Shown: piece after piece, positions 6,735 to 13,786 of the stretch
Layout of the letters: each line of letters begins with the position of its first letter
Position numbering within the stretch: position 1 is the first letter of the stretch
Assembly (NCBI GenBank): GCA_026398285.1
Contig: JAPLTI010000246.1
Location: forward strand, 1-14,283
Length of the DNA stretch: 14,283 bases
Source of the DNA: Verrucomicrobiota bacterium
GTDB lineage: Bacteria; Verrucomicrobiota; Verrucomicrobiia; Chthoniobacterales; Terrimicrobiaceae
Reading direction: 5' to 3'
Made by a program: the position numbers and the translations under genes
Notes under the pieces: model-generated
Seen by the model: the letters and a program-made list of their open reading frames with translations, nothing else
The model's database searches: none
Told to the model about the DNA's origin: nothing

Positions 6735-8453
6735 ATGGCACAATCAGGAAAAAGCCTTCAAGACATGGTCCACTCCCTTGACCAGGGTGGACTCGTTCCA
6801 GTCATCCGGGTGGCCATGTTTGGTGCAATCATTCTTACGCTGACGCTCCTTTATCTTTTCGTGCAGTTCCGTGGACTCTCAAGCGCCACGGCGATGGATC
6901 AGGCTCAAATCGCCCGCCAACTCGCCATGGGAAATGGATTTTCCACGCAATACATCCGCCCGCTTGCGATTTGGCAGCTCGAGACGGCAGGAAAAAAGAT
7001 TCCCAAGGACGAGTTCCCGGATTTTTTCCAGTCCCCGCTGAATCCACTCATCAATTCCATCCCTCTCAAAATGGTCGAGTCCTCTTGGAAGCTCACTCCG
7101 ATCGACTTGGTCTATGTCGGCGACAGGGTGATCGCTGGCACCGCCATCCTGCTTTTTTTCCTCTCCGTGTGGATTTGGTATCATGTGGCATGCCGTCTTT
7201 TTGACAAACTGATCGCCCTTCTCGGCTGCGCCATCATTATCCTCAGCGACCTGATGTGGCAGTTCTCTTTGTCTGGACTGCCTCAAATGCTCCTGCTCCT
7301 CCTCCTTTCCGGCGGCGCCTGGCTCACCTTGAAGGCCATGGAAAAACGGGACGAGTTTGTGCCATCGCTTATGTTCCTCTTCGCCGCTGGCGCGGTTTTC
7401 GGGCTAATGGTTCTGGCTCACGGGGCGACATTCTGGATTTTCCTCGGATGGCTGGTCTTCACCCTTTTCTATTTCCATCCACGCGGCATTGCAGGCTTGG
7501 TGGCCCTCGCCGCGCTCTTGCTTGTCACGCTTCCCTGGGCTGTCCGGAACTACGCCGTCTGCGGCAATCCCCTCGGCCTGGCGGGCTACGAACTGGTTGC
7601 TCCCGTCAACACCGCCGAGACCGTCTACCTGCGCTCGCTGAACGAGTCTCCTCCGCTTTCTGGAATCCATCCTTTCAACCGCCTGAAAAACGCAGTCTTT
7701 GCCCAGTCGGAAAAAATCTTCCCGTTTCTCGGAATGAACATCGTGGCTGTGGCGTTTTTTATCTCGCTCCTCCACAGATTTAAATCCCCGGCAACCTCCG
7801 CCTTCCGCCTGTGCGTGGTTCTAATGTGGCTTGGAGCCTTTGTCGGAATGGGTCTCTGCGGCGTCGACGGAGTTGTTTCCTCAAATCAATTCCATGTTCT
7901 ATTTATACCGCTTTTCGTTTTCTTCGGCTTGGCATTCCTGATCGTGCTCTGGAACCGGCTTGAAGTAGCGATTCCTGCTATGCGCAGTGTTTTTTTGGGC
8001 GTTGTTGTTTTTCTCTGCTCTGTGCCGATGCTGGCCACGCTCTTCGCAGGAAAAAACATGGCCATCCAGTGGCCGCCGTATGTGCCGCCGTTCATCGCCG
8101 TTTTGGGCGAATGGTATGGCAAAGACGAAGCCATCGCGACCGATATGCCTTGGGCGACCGCGTGGTATGCCCAGCGCAAATCCCTCCTCCTTCCGAAGAC
8201 CATCAAGGACTTCAACCGCATCAGCGATTTTCGTGTTCTGGGCGCGCCGATTTCTGGTCTCTACCTCACTCCCATCACCGGAAACCGCCCGCTCTTCAGC
8301 GATATCTACAAAGGCCCCTACACCGACTGGGTTTTCATGATCACCCGCCCGCCAAATGTGCAGGGCTTTTCGTTGCCGGTCTTCACGCCTCTGCCGATCG
8401 ACGGGGAGTGCATCCTCTTCGCGGATCGGGATCGCTGGTCGCGCCGGGAGTGA
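6735..8453 (+). CDS. Polytopic membrane protein, probable GT-C type glycosyltransferase
   Basis: This 572-residue protein has one transmembrane helix at about 23-44, a long non-cytoplasmic loop, roughly nine or ten more helices between about 128 and 445, and a soluble C-terminal part of about 120 residues. The first loop has TAMDQAQIARQLAMGNGFS, with Asp55 shortly after helix 1. This is the layout of GT-C enzymes (GT39/ArnT-like), where an Asp in the first external loop is catalytic and the sugar donor is a polyprenyl phosphate. That assignment is inference from topology and this motif; no diagnostic family signature is obvious to me. No Shine-Dalgarno is seen before the ATG. It begins 3 bp after the response regulator stop and ends 1 bp before rlmN, so it is almost certainly co-transcribed with both. 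Confidence 0.75.
   Translation: MAQSGKSLQDMVHSLDQGGLVPVIRVAMFGAIILTLTLLYLFVQFRGLSSATAMDQAQIARQLAMGNGFSTQYIRPLAIWQLETAGKKIPKDEFPDFFQSPLNPLINSIPLKMVESSWKLTPIDLVYVGDRVIAGTAILLFFLSVWIWYHVACRLFDKLIALLGCAIIILSDLMWQFSLSGLPQMLLLLLLSGGAWLTLKAMEKRDEFVPSLMFLFAAGAVFGLMVLAHGATFWIFLGWLVFTLFYFHPRGIAGLVALAALLLVTLPWAVRNYAVCGNPLGLAGYELVAPVNTAETVYLRSLNESPPLSGIHPFNRLKNAVFAQSEKIFPFLGMNIVAVAFFISLLHRFKSPATSAFRLCVVLMWLGAFVGMGLCGVDGVVSSNQFHVLFIPLFVFFGLAFLIVLWNRLEVAIPAMRSVFLGVVVFLCSVPMLATLFAGKNMAIQWPPYVPPFIAVLGEWYGKDEAIATDMPWATAWYAQRKSLLLPKTIKDFNRISDFRVLGAPISGLYLTPITGNRPLFSDIYKGPYTDWVFMITRPPNVQGFSLPVFTPLPIDGECILFADRDRWSRRE
8446..8450 (+). promoter_or_regulatory. Ribosome-binding site of rlmN
   Basis: GGGAG lies four bases before the ATG at 8455, inside the last codons of the upstream gene. 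It supports this start over in-frame upstream codons, which would add a Cys/Arg-rich tail overlapping the membrane protein. Confidence 0.6.
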
Positions 8454-8454
8454 C

Positions 8455-9525
8455 ATGGAAGCTCTCTCGCTGACGAAAACCGACTGGGAGGAGCGCCTGG
8501 CCGCGTGGGGACAGCCTGCCTATCGCGCCGCGCAGGTGCTGGAGTGGATTTACCAACGCCGTGTTCGTGACTGGCGGGAGATGTCGAACCTCCCCGCAGT
8601 CCTCCGCGAGCGTCTTGAAACCGAATTCCCTGCCGCCCGCCTCGTGAAAATCCGCGAAACCGGCGCGCGCGACACGACCCGGAAATTTCTTTTCCGCCTT
8701 GCCGATGGACAACTCATCGAGAGCGTCCTCATTCCCGCTTCCCCGGCTCTTTACGGCGAGGCTTCCGACCGCCGCACGATCTGCATTTCCAGCCAGGTCG
8801 GCTGTGCCTACGGCTGCAAATTCTGCGCCAGCGGGCTTGAGGGTTGGAAACGAAATCTCACCGCTGGCGAGATCGTGGATCAATTTCTCCAAGTCGAAGC
8901 CGAGAGCGGGGAGAAGATCAACAACATCGTCTTCATGGGCATGGGCGAGCCGATGGCAAATTACGACAATCTCCTTCGTGCCATTGGCATTCTCAACGCG
9001 CCTTGGGGCGTGGGCGTCGGCGCCCGCCACATGACTGTTTCGACCTCCGGACTCGTTCCACGCATCCGCGATCTCGGCGAGCAGCCACTCCAAGTGAGGC
9101 TCGCCATCTCTTTCCATGGGGCGACGGATGATGTTCGCGGCCGCATTATGCCCGTGAATAAAAAATACCCCGTCGAGGAACTCCTCGCGGCCTGCGAGGA
9201 TTATGTGCGTCTGAAAAAACAGCGCCTCACTTTCGAGTTCATTCTCATCCGCGACATCAACGACTCCCCCGAGCAGGCCCGTCTCCTCGCTCGCCAGGCC
9301 CGCCGCGTCAACGCCAAGGTGAACCTCATCCCCTACAACACCGTCGAGGGTCTGGAATGGGATCGCCCGGACGAAGTCCAACAGGAGGCGTTTCTCAAAA
9401 TCCTCCAGCAGGCCGGAATCGAGGCCACCCTCCGCCGCGAGAAGGTACATGACATCGCCGCAGCCTGCGGACAGCTCCGCCTGCAGGTTGAAAAATCCGT
9501 TGCCGAGACCCCTGTCTTGATTTAG
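8455..9525 (+). CDS. rlmN: Dual-specificity 23S rRNA/tRNA adenine-C2 methyltransferase RlmN
   Basis: RlmN is a radical-SAM enzyme that methylates C2 of A2503 in 23S rRNA and of A37 in some tRNAs. The 356-residue protein is of normal length. An N-terminal accessory domain with QPAYRAAQVLEWIYQRRV (20-37) precedes TICISSQVGCAYGCKFCASG. That segment holds the CxxxCxxC cluster ligands Cys117, Cys121 and Cys124. MGMGEPMANYDN (161-172), TVSTSGLVPRI (194-204), LAISFHG (217-223) and IPYNTVEG (292-299) follow. Cys338 in AAACGQLR is the expected catalytic cysteine that carries the methyl group; the residues just before it read KVHDI where many members have RGxDI. The gene follows the membrane protein by one base and precedes an unknown gene by 10 bp. 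The identification is secure. Confidence 0.96.
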   Translation: MEALSLTKTDWEERLAAWGQPAYRAAQVLEWIYQRRVRDWREMSNLPAVLRERLETEFPAARLVKIRETGARDTTRKFLFRLADGQLIESVLIPASPALYGEASDRRTICISSQVGCAYGCKFCASGLEGWKRNLTAGEIVDQFLQVEAESGEKINNIVFMGMGEPMANYDNLLRAIGILNAPWGVGVGARHMTVSTSGLVPRIRDLGEQPLQVRLAISFHGATDDVRGRIMPVNKKYPVEELLAACEDYVRLKKQRLTFEFILIRDINDSPEQARLLARQARRVNAKVNLIPYNTVEGLEWDRPDEVQQEAFLKILQQAGIEATLRREKVHDIAAACGQLRLQVEKSVAETPVLI

Positions 9526-9535
9526 CGGTTTAGTG

Positions 9536-10195
9536 ATGCCCGACGAAAACCAATTTCCGAACGAGGAGGCCTGGGACGAATACAAATGGGAGCGCTTCCT
9601 CCAGCAGCAGGATCAGAATACAGAAAAGTATTTTCAGCTGCTTGAGAAATATATGGATCACCCGGACTGCGATGAAATCGTTGCCGAGGAAATGGGTTGG
9701 AGCATTTTTGAAGAAGCCGAACAGGCACAGGAACAATTTGAGAACTTCCTAAGCGAGGCGGTAGAATACCTCACCGACGAGGAGGAGCAGGAATACGACG
9801 ACGAGTTCGAGGAGTTCACCCACTCCGCCGTTTACGAGGATACCCTGCGCTTGCATCGCTGGATCAACCGCCTCCTCGACACGCGCGAGGACCTGCGCGA
9901 GCACCCCGAGGCCGTTCGCTTCGCCACGCGTTCCGCCATCTGCGGAGCCAAGCTGGCAGCGGGTCTCTGCGGTCACGACACCTCGGAGATCGGAATGACG
10001 ATCGCCTACCTCAAGCGCGCACTCAAGGCGGCAAACGACGCACTCGATGCCATGAACAATCTGCTCGAGTCGGGCCTCATCGACCGTCGCCGCGCCAACC
10101 ACGCCCGCCGTCTCGTATTCAAAATCCGCGACCGCATCGTCGACAACATGGGCGCCTACCGCCTCAAGTGGCGCAACCGCCACGGCAACGCCTGA
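9536..10195 (+). CDS. Uncharacterised protein with a very acidic N-terminal half
   Basis: I do not recognise this 219-residue protein. Residues 1-100 contain 33 Asp/Glu and only 4 Lys/Arg, including a run of acidic residues around 81-93, and are rich in Gln and aromatics. Residues 101-219 are net basic (about 23 Lys/Arg against 15 Asp/Glu), with predicted helices and a basic C-terminus, ANHARRLVFKIRDRI then YRLKWRNRHG. There is no signal peptide or membrane segment, so it is probably cytosolic. The C-terminal half could bind nucleic acid or a partner, with the acidic half shielding it or mimicking RNA; this is speculation. The stop shares one base with the ffh start (TGATG), so ffh translation may depend on it. 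An in-frame GTG at 9533 is an alternative start. Position between rlmN and ffh suggests a ribosome- or RNA-related job. Confidence 0.8.
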   Translation: MPDENQFPNEEAWDEYKWERFLQQQDQNTEKYFQLLEKYMDHPDCDEIVAEEMGWSIFEEAEQAQEQFENFLSEAVEYLTDEEEQEYDDEFEEFTHSAVYEDTLRLHRWINRLLDTREDLREHPEAVRFATRSAICGAKLAAGLCGHDTSEIGMTIAYLKRALKAANDALDAMNNLLESGLIDRRRANHARRLVFKIRDRIVDNMGAYRLKWRNRHGNA

Positions 10196-11517
10196 TGTTT
10201 GGTAGACTCTCGGATAAACTTCAGGATGTTTTCAAAAACCTCCGTGGCCAGGGCAAGATCAGCGAATCGAATGTCACGGACGCCCTCCGCGAGGTTCGAC
10301 TCGCGCTGCTCGATGCCGATGTCCACTTCCAGGTAGCGAAGGATTTCATAGCCAAAGTCAAGGAGAAGGCCCTCGGCGAAGCCGTTCTCCGCAGCGTGAC
10401 GCCTGGCCAGCAGATCGTAAAAATTTTCCACGAGGAACTTTGCGCGCTCCTTGGAGGCAACGCCGCCGAACTGAACCTCGACAAGCCCGCGCGCATTCTC
10501 ATCGTGGGCCTCAACGGCGCAGGAAAAACCACCTCCTCTGCTAAGCTGGCCCGCCTGTTGAAATCCCAAGGCCGCTCGCCACTTCTCATCGCGTGCGACC
10601 TCCATCGCCCTGCCGCCATCGACCAACTCGCCGTCCTCGGCGGGCAAATCGATGTCCCTGTTTTCCGCCCCGAAAAAGGCGAGACCGATGTGCTCAAGGT
10701 CGCCAAGCAGGCGCTCGATTGGTGCGCCGCGACAGGTGGCAATGTGCAGATCTTCGACACCGCAGGCCGACAGGAACTCGACGAACCCCTCATCGAGGAA
10801 CTCAAACAACTCCGCGATTTTCTCCAGCCACAGGAAATCCTCATCGTCTGCGATGCCGCCACCGGACAGCAGGCCGTAAGCGTCGCCGAGCACTTCCATG
10901 CCGCGCTCGGTCTCACCGGCATCATCCTCACCAAGCTCGATGGCGATGCCCGTGGCGGCGCCGCCCTCTCGCTCCGCTCTGTCACCGGCCAACCGATCAA
11001 ATTCGCTGGCACGGGCGAAAAGCTCGAGCAGTTTGAGGTCTTCCACCCCGACCGGCTCGCAGGCCGCATCCTCGGCATGGGCGATGTCGTGAGCCTCGTT
11101 GAAAAAGCCGCCGAGGCCATCTCCGAAGACGATGCCCGCCGCATGGAGCAGAAACTCCGCACCGCCTCGTTCGACCTCACCGATTTCCTCCAGCAATTCA
11201 AAATGCTCAAACGCATGGGTCCCCTCGAAAATATCCTTGGCATGATCCCCGGAATGGATAAGATCAAAGATTCCTCGGTTGATGAAAACCAACTGAAACG
11301 GGTCGAGGCGATTATCCTCTCGATGACTCCGCAGGAGCGCACGCGTCCGGATATTCTGAACGCACGCCGCCGCCAGCGGATCGCCCGGGGCAGCGGAGTT
11401 TCCGTCAGCGAGGTAAATAATTTGATCCTGCGTTTCAACCAGATGCGCAAGATGATGAAAAATATGGGCGCCATGAAAAAACTCATGGGCCGCGCCGGTG
11501 CCGGACTACCCTTCTGA
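10195..11517 (+). CDS. ffh: Signal recognition particle GTPase Ffh
   Basis: Ffh binds signal sequences as they leave the ribosome and, with SRP RNA and FtsY, delivers the ribosome to the Sec translocon. The 440-residue protein is full length. The N domain has the motif ALLDADV (37-43). The G domain has GLNGAGKTT (105-113), DLHRPAAIDQL (135-145), DTAGR (188-192), TKLDGDARGGAALS (246-259) and GTGEK (272-276). The Met-rich M domain (about 325-440) has RRRQRIARGSG (391-401), which contacts SRP RNA, and a C-terminal Met/Lys-rich helix. The usual DTAGRLxxD reads DTAGRQELD here, a mild deviation. The ATG overlaps the upstream stop by one base (TGATG), favouring this start; the in-frame codon 27 bp earlier lies in the previous gene. 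rpsP follows after 56 bp. Confidence 0.97.
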   Translation: MFGRLSDKLQDVFKNLRGQGKISESNVTDALREVRLALLDADVHFQVAKDFIAKVKEKALGEAVLRSVTPGQQIVKIFHEELCALLGGNAAELNLDKPARILIVGLNGAGKTTSSAKLARLLKSQGRSPLLIACDLHRPAAIDQLAVLGGQIDVPVFRPEKGETDVLKVAKQALDWCAATGGNVQIFDTAGRQELDEPLIEELKQLRDFLQPQEILIVCDAATGQQAVSVAEHFHAALGLTGIILTKLDGDARGGAALSLRSVTGQPIKFAGTGEKLEQFEVFHPDRLAGRILGMGDVVSLVEKAAEAISEDDARRMEQKLRTASFDLTDFLQQFKMLKRMGPLENILGMIPGMDKIKDSSVDENQLKRVEAIILSMTPQERTRPDILNARRRQRIARGSGVSVSEVNNLILRFNQMRKMMKNMGAMKKLMGRAGAGLPF

Positions 11518-11573
11518 GCCTCCGATAGGCAGCCCGACCACCACAAACGAATTTCCAACAACACAAACATACT

Positions 11574-11825
11574 ATGGCAGTAGCAATCCGACTCCGCCGC
11601 GAAGGCGGTAAAAACCACCCGTATTACAGCATCGTCGTCGCCGACCAACGCAGCCCGCGCGATGGCAAATTTATCGAAATCATCGGTAAATACGATCCCA
11701 AGCAAGAGGGTGAAAATTTCAACCTCAAGCTGGACCGTGCCGAATATTGGATCCAGTGCGGCGCCCGCCCGAGCCAGACCGTCGGCAGCATGGTCAACAA
11801 GGCCCGCAAAAAGGTCGCGGCCTAA
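11574..11825 (+). CDS. rpsP: 30S ribosomal protein S16
   Basis: The 83-residue protein is a typical bS16, which binds 16S rRNA early in assembly of the small subunit body. Diagnostic stretches are AIRLRREGGKNHPYYSIVVA (4-23), RSPRDGKFIEIIGKYDP (26-42), LDRAEYWIQCGARPS (53-67) and QTVGSMVNKA (68-77). The 24 bases before the ATG contain no G, so there is no Shine-Dalgarno sequence; initiation probably relies on the unstructured A/C-rich leader. It lies 56 bp after ffh and 11 bp before khpA. This ffh-rpsP-khpA order is common in bacteria. Confidence 0.97.
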   Translation: MAVAIRLRREGGKNHPYYSIVVADQRSPRDGKFIEIIGKYDPKQEGENFNLKLDRAEYWIQCGARPSQTVGSMVNKARKKVAA

Positions 11826-11836
11826 GCAGTCCCGCC

Positions 11837-12070
11837 ATGGAGGAGTTCCTGCGCTACGTCATCGGATCGCTGGTGGAATTTCCCGAGGACGTCGTCCTTA
11901 AAAAGACAGAGACGCCCTCGACAGTCAGCTTTCTCGTCGCAGCCAGGGCATCCGACATTCCGAAAATCATCGGCAAGAGCGGCCACACGATCCGTGCCCT
12001 GCGCACGCTGCTCAATGCCTCCGCCGACAAGCGCAACATGACAGCGACACTCGAAATAATCGAACCATGA
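11837..12070 (+). CDS. khpA: KH-domain RNA-binding protein KhpA
   Basis: This 77-residue protein is one KH domain. The signature GxxG loop is IIGKSGHTIRALRTLL, with Gly46-Lys-Ser-Gly49, preceded by the strand VSFLVAARASDIPK. KhpA (YlqC in Bacillus) binds RNA, often pairs with KhpB/Jag, and in Gram-positive bacteria affects cell elongation and division. Its place right after rpsP is conserved in many bacteria and supports the call. The start at 11837 gives the usual length; the frame is open upstream but overlaps rpsP. The stop overlaps the next gene by ATGA (12067-12070). In many genomes rimM and trmD follow here, but not in this one. Confidence 0.92.
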   Translation: MEEFLRYVIGSLVEFPEDVVLKKTETPSTVSFLVAARASDIPKIIGKSGHTIRALRTLLNASADKRNMTATLEIIEP

Positions 12071-12267
12071 AATCCCTAGCCACCACACTCCTCGTTGCTT
12101 TCGCCCTCGTCGCCATCCAGTCCGGATGCGAGCGCCATCCCGCATCAGAGACCGTTCCCGGTTACGCCGAGAAGATGGAAAAAAAAGAGGCGCAGGCTGA
12201 GAAAAAGGCAACCCATAGCGAAAAAGCGGATCCTCAGGCGCCATCCTACTTCCCGCCGAAAAACTGA
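12067..12267 (+). CDS. Tiny Lys/Glu-rich putative lipoprotein
   Basis: The 66-residue product starts MKSLATTLLVAFALVAIQSGC, a signal-peptide-like segment ending in Gln-Ser-Gly-Cys at residues 18-21. Gln at -3 is not canonical for a lipobox, so lipidation is probable rather than certain. The mature part of about 45 residues is charged, with EKMEKKEAQAEKKATHSEK, and ends in PSYFPPKN. It could be a short surface or periplasmic linker. I know no function. The ATG overlaps the khpA stop (ATGA), so it is translationally coupled, and that coupling is the main evidence it is a real gene. rho begins 169 bp later. Confidence 0.65.
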   Translation: MKSLATTLLVAFALVAIQSGCERHPASETVPGYAEKMEKKEAQAEKKATHSEKADPQAPSYFPPKN

Positions 12268-12300
12268 TCCCGGCCTGTCTGGGTCCGAGTTCGCCTGCGG

Positions 12301-12430
12301 AATTGGTTTCACTTCATTCATTCGGGCGCCAGCATGCCTCGCCTCGCAATTCACCAATTCCTACCCCGTCACGCCGGAGTTGCCACTTCATAGGCTGACC
12401 AGTCCGTCCCATACGCCACTCTCCAGTTAG
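12301..12430 (+). promoter_or_regulatory. C-rich, G-poor leader ahead of rho (candidate rut-like region)
   Basis: In these 130 bases I count 48 C and 24 G, a two-to-one excess of C, with no strong hairpin. Rho loads on C-rich, G-poor, unstructured RNA, and rho genes in some bacteria are autoregulated by termination in their leaders. An autoregulatory role here is inference from composition and position only. The rest of the 12268-12436 gap shows no gene or clear promoter. Confidence 0.3.
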
Positions 12431-12432
12431 GA
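12429..12432 (+). promoter_or_regulatory. Ribosome-binding site of rho
   Basis: AGGA lies four bases before the ATG at 12437, one of the few plausible Shine-Dalgarno sites in the window. It favours this start over the in-frame ATG at 12485. Confidence 0.55.
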
Positions 12433-12436
12433 TTTC

Positions 12437-13732
12437 ATGTCCTCCACCGAAACACCGTCCGCTCCATCTCCTGCCCCGCTTGTGATGAACGAGCTGCAAA
12501 AGCTCCCCCTCACTGCATTGATCGAGCTCTCCGTCGAGGCCGGACTCCGCATCCGAACCGACCTGACCCGGCGGCATCTGGTTGTGGATCAAGTCCGACA
12601 CAGCCTGCATAAGGGGGGAACCGTGACCGCCACAGGCCTTCTCGAGCGCGCTCAGGAGGGCTCCAGCCTGCGTTTCACAGCCTACGACCTGCGTCCGGGA
12701 GTCGACGATCTTCTCGTTCCCCACGCCCTCATCAAAAAATTCTCCCTCCAGTCTGGCCTCATGTTGCAGGTCAAAGTCCGCCTGCCCCGCGACCGCGAAC
12801 ACGGCCTCGTCGTGGATGAAATTTTATCCATCGAAAACATCCCCGCCAGCGAGTGGCAGCCCCCGCTGGAGTTCGACAAGCTCACCCCGCTCTTTCCCAA
12901 CCGCCGCGTGTTTTTGGAAACACCGAGGGATTCCGAACTCGCCGCGCGCGCCGTCGATCTCGTCGCTCCGCTCGGCATGGGCCAGCGAGGTCTCATCGCC
13001 GCACCACCCCGGGCCGGAAAGACGATTCTTCTCCAGACCCTCGCTCGCAGCATCCGCATCAACCATCCCAAAGCCGCCCTCATCTTGCTCCTCGTCGACG
13101 AGCGCCCGGAGGAAGTCACCGACATGCGACGCTCACTCGATTGCGAAATCTACGCATCCACATTCGATGAACCCGTGGCCCGCCATGTGCAAATTTGCGA
13201 GAGCGTAGCCAACCGCGCCCAGCGCCTCGTTGAGCTCGGTCGTGATGTCATCATCCTCCTCGACTCCATCACCCGCATGGCTCGCGCCTACAATAACCTC
13301 CAACCTGGAAAAGGCCGCACTATGAGCGGCGGTGTCGATGCCAAGGCCCTCGCCAAGCCCCGCAAATTCTTCGGAGCCGCTCGCAATACCGAAGAAGGCG
13401 GTAGCCTCACCATCCTCGGCACCGCCCTCATCGAAACCAAAAGCCGCATGGACGACCTCATCTTCGAAGAGTTCAAAGGCACCGGCAACATGGAGCTGCA
13501 CCTCGACCGCTCCATCGCCGAAATGCGGATATTCCCAGCCATCCAAATCGTCAAATCCGGCACCCGCCGCGACGAACTCCTCCTGCACCCCGACGAATAC
13601 GAGCGCATCCTCCACCTCCGCCGCCAACTCTCCGAACTCCCCGCCGCCGAGGCCATGGAAATCCTCGTCAGCAACCTCCAGCACACCCGCTCCAACGCCG
13701 AACTCCTCCTCACCGGCCTCCGGGGCGTCTAA
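12437..13732 (+). CDS. rho: Transcription termination factor Rho
   Basis: Rho is a hexameric RNA-dependent ATPase that terminates transcription. The 431-residue protein has an N-terminal helical domain (about 17-60), an OB-fold region (about 61-130) and a complete ATPase core. P-loop APPRAGKT is at 189-196, DERPEEVT at 221-228 with the expected catalytic Glu222, and IILLDSITR at 272-280 with Walker B Asp276. The secondary-site loop SGGVDAKALAKPRKFFGAARN (about 297-317) and arginine finger Arg358 in ELHLDR follow. Oddly, the GFGFLR motif of the primary RNA-binding site is replaced by GSSLRF at about 75-80, losing the two usual aromatics. There is only a short Ser/Pro-rich N-terminal tail and no large basic insertion. 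AGGA ahead of the ATG supports the start. It ends the rightward cluster. Confidence 0.96.
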   Translation: MSSTETPSAPSPAPLVMNELQKLPLTALIELSVEAGLRIRTDLTRRHLVVDQVRHSLHKGGTVTATGLLERAQEGSSLRFTAYDLRPGVDDLLVPHALIKKFSLQSGLMLQVKVRLPRDREHGLVVDEILSIENIPASEWQPPLEFDKLTPLFPNRRVFLETPRDSELAARAVDLVAPLGMGQRGLIAAPPRAGKTILLQTLARSIRINHPKAALILLLVDERPEEVTDMRRSLDCEIYASTFDEPVARHVQICESVANRAQRLVELGRDVIILLDSITRMARAYNNLQPGKGRTMSGGVDAKALAKPRKFFGAARNTEEGGSLTILGTALIETKSRMDDLIFEEFKGTGNMELHLDRSIAEMRIFPAIQIVKSGTRRDELLLHPDEYERILHLRRQLSELPAAEAMEILVSNLQHTRSNAELLLTGLRGV

Positions 13733-13742
13733 GTTGGGGGAT

Positions 13743-13763
13743 GGGCAGTCATCTGACCCTTTT
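13743..13763 (+). terminator. Weak terminator-like hairpin after rho
   Basis: GGGCAG (13743-13748), loop TCAT, CTGACCC (13753-13759) pairs over six base pairs with one bulged A and is followed by TTTT. It lies 11 bp after the rho stop, between convergent genes. A second small hairpin, GGCT/AGCC (13774-13786), follows without a T-run. The stem is short, so termination would be inefficient. Confidence 0.4.
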
Positions 13764-13786
13764 GGTTAGTTTCGGCTTTTCTAGCC

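Noticed and set aside
8383..9585. 400-residue minus-strand frame
   Set aside because: It is antisense to rlmN, whose motifs are unmistakable.
10221..11705. 494-residue minus-strand frame, with another of 378 residues in the same area
   Set aside because: Both are antisense to ffh. High GC and C-ending codons leave the opposite strand free of stops.
12095..12430. 111-residue plus-strand frame across the lipoprotein gene and the rho leader
   Set aside because: Its product is Ser/Pro/Arg-rich without any motif, and it is out of frame with the coupled lipoprotein.
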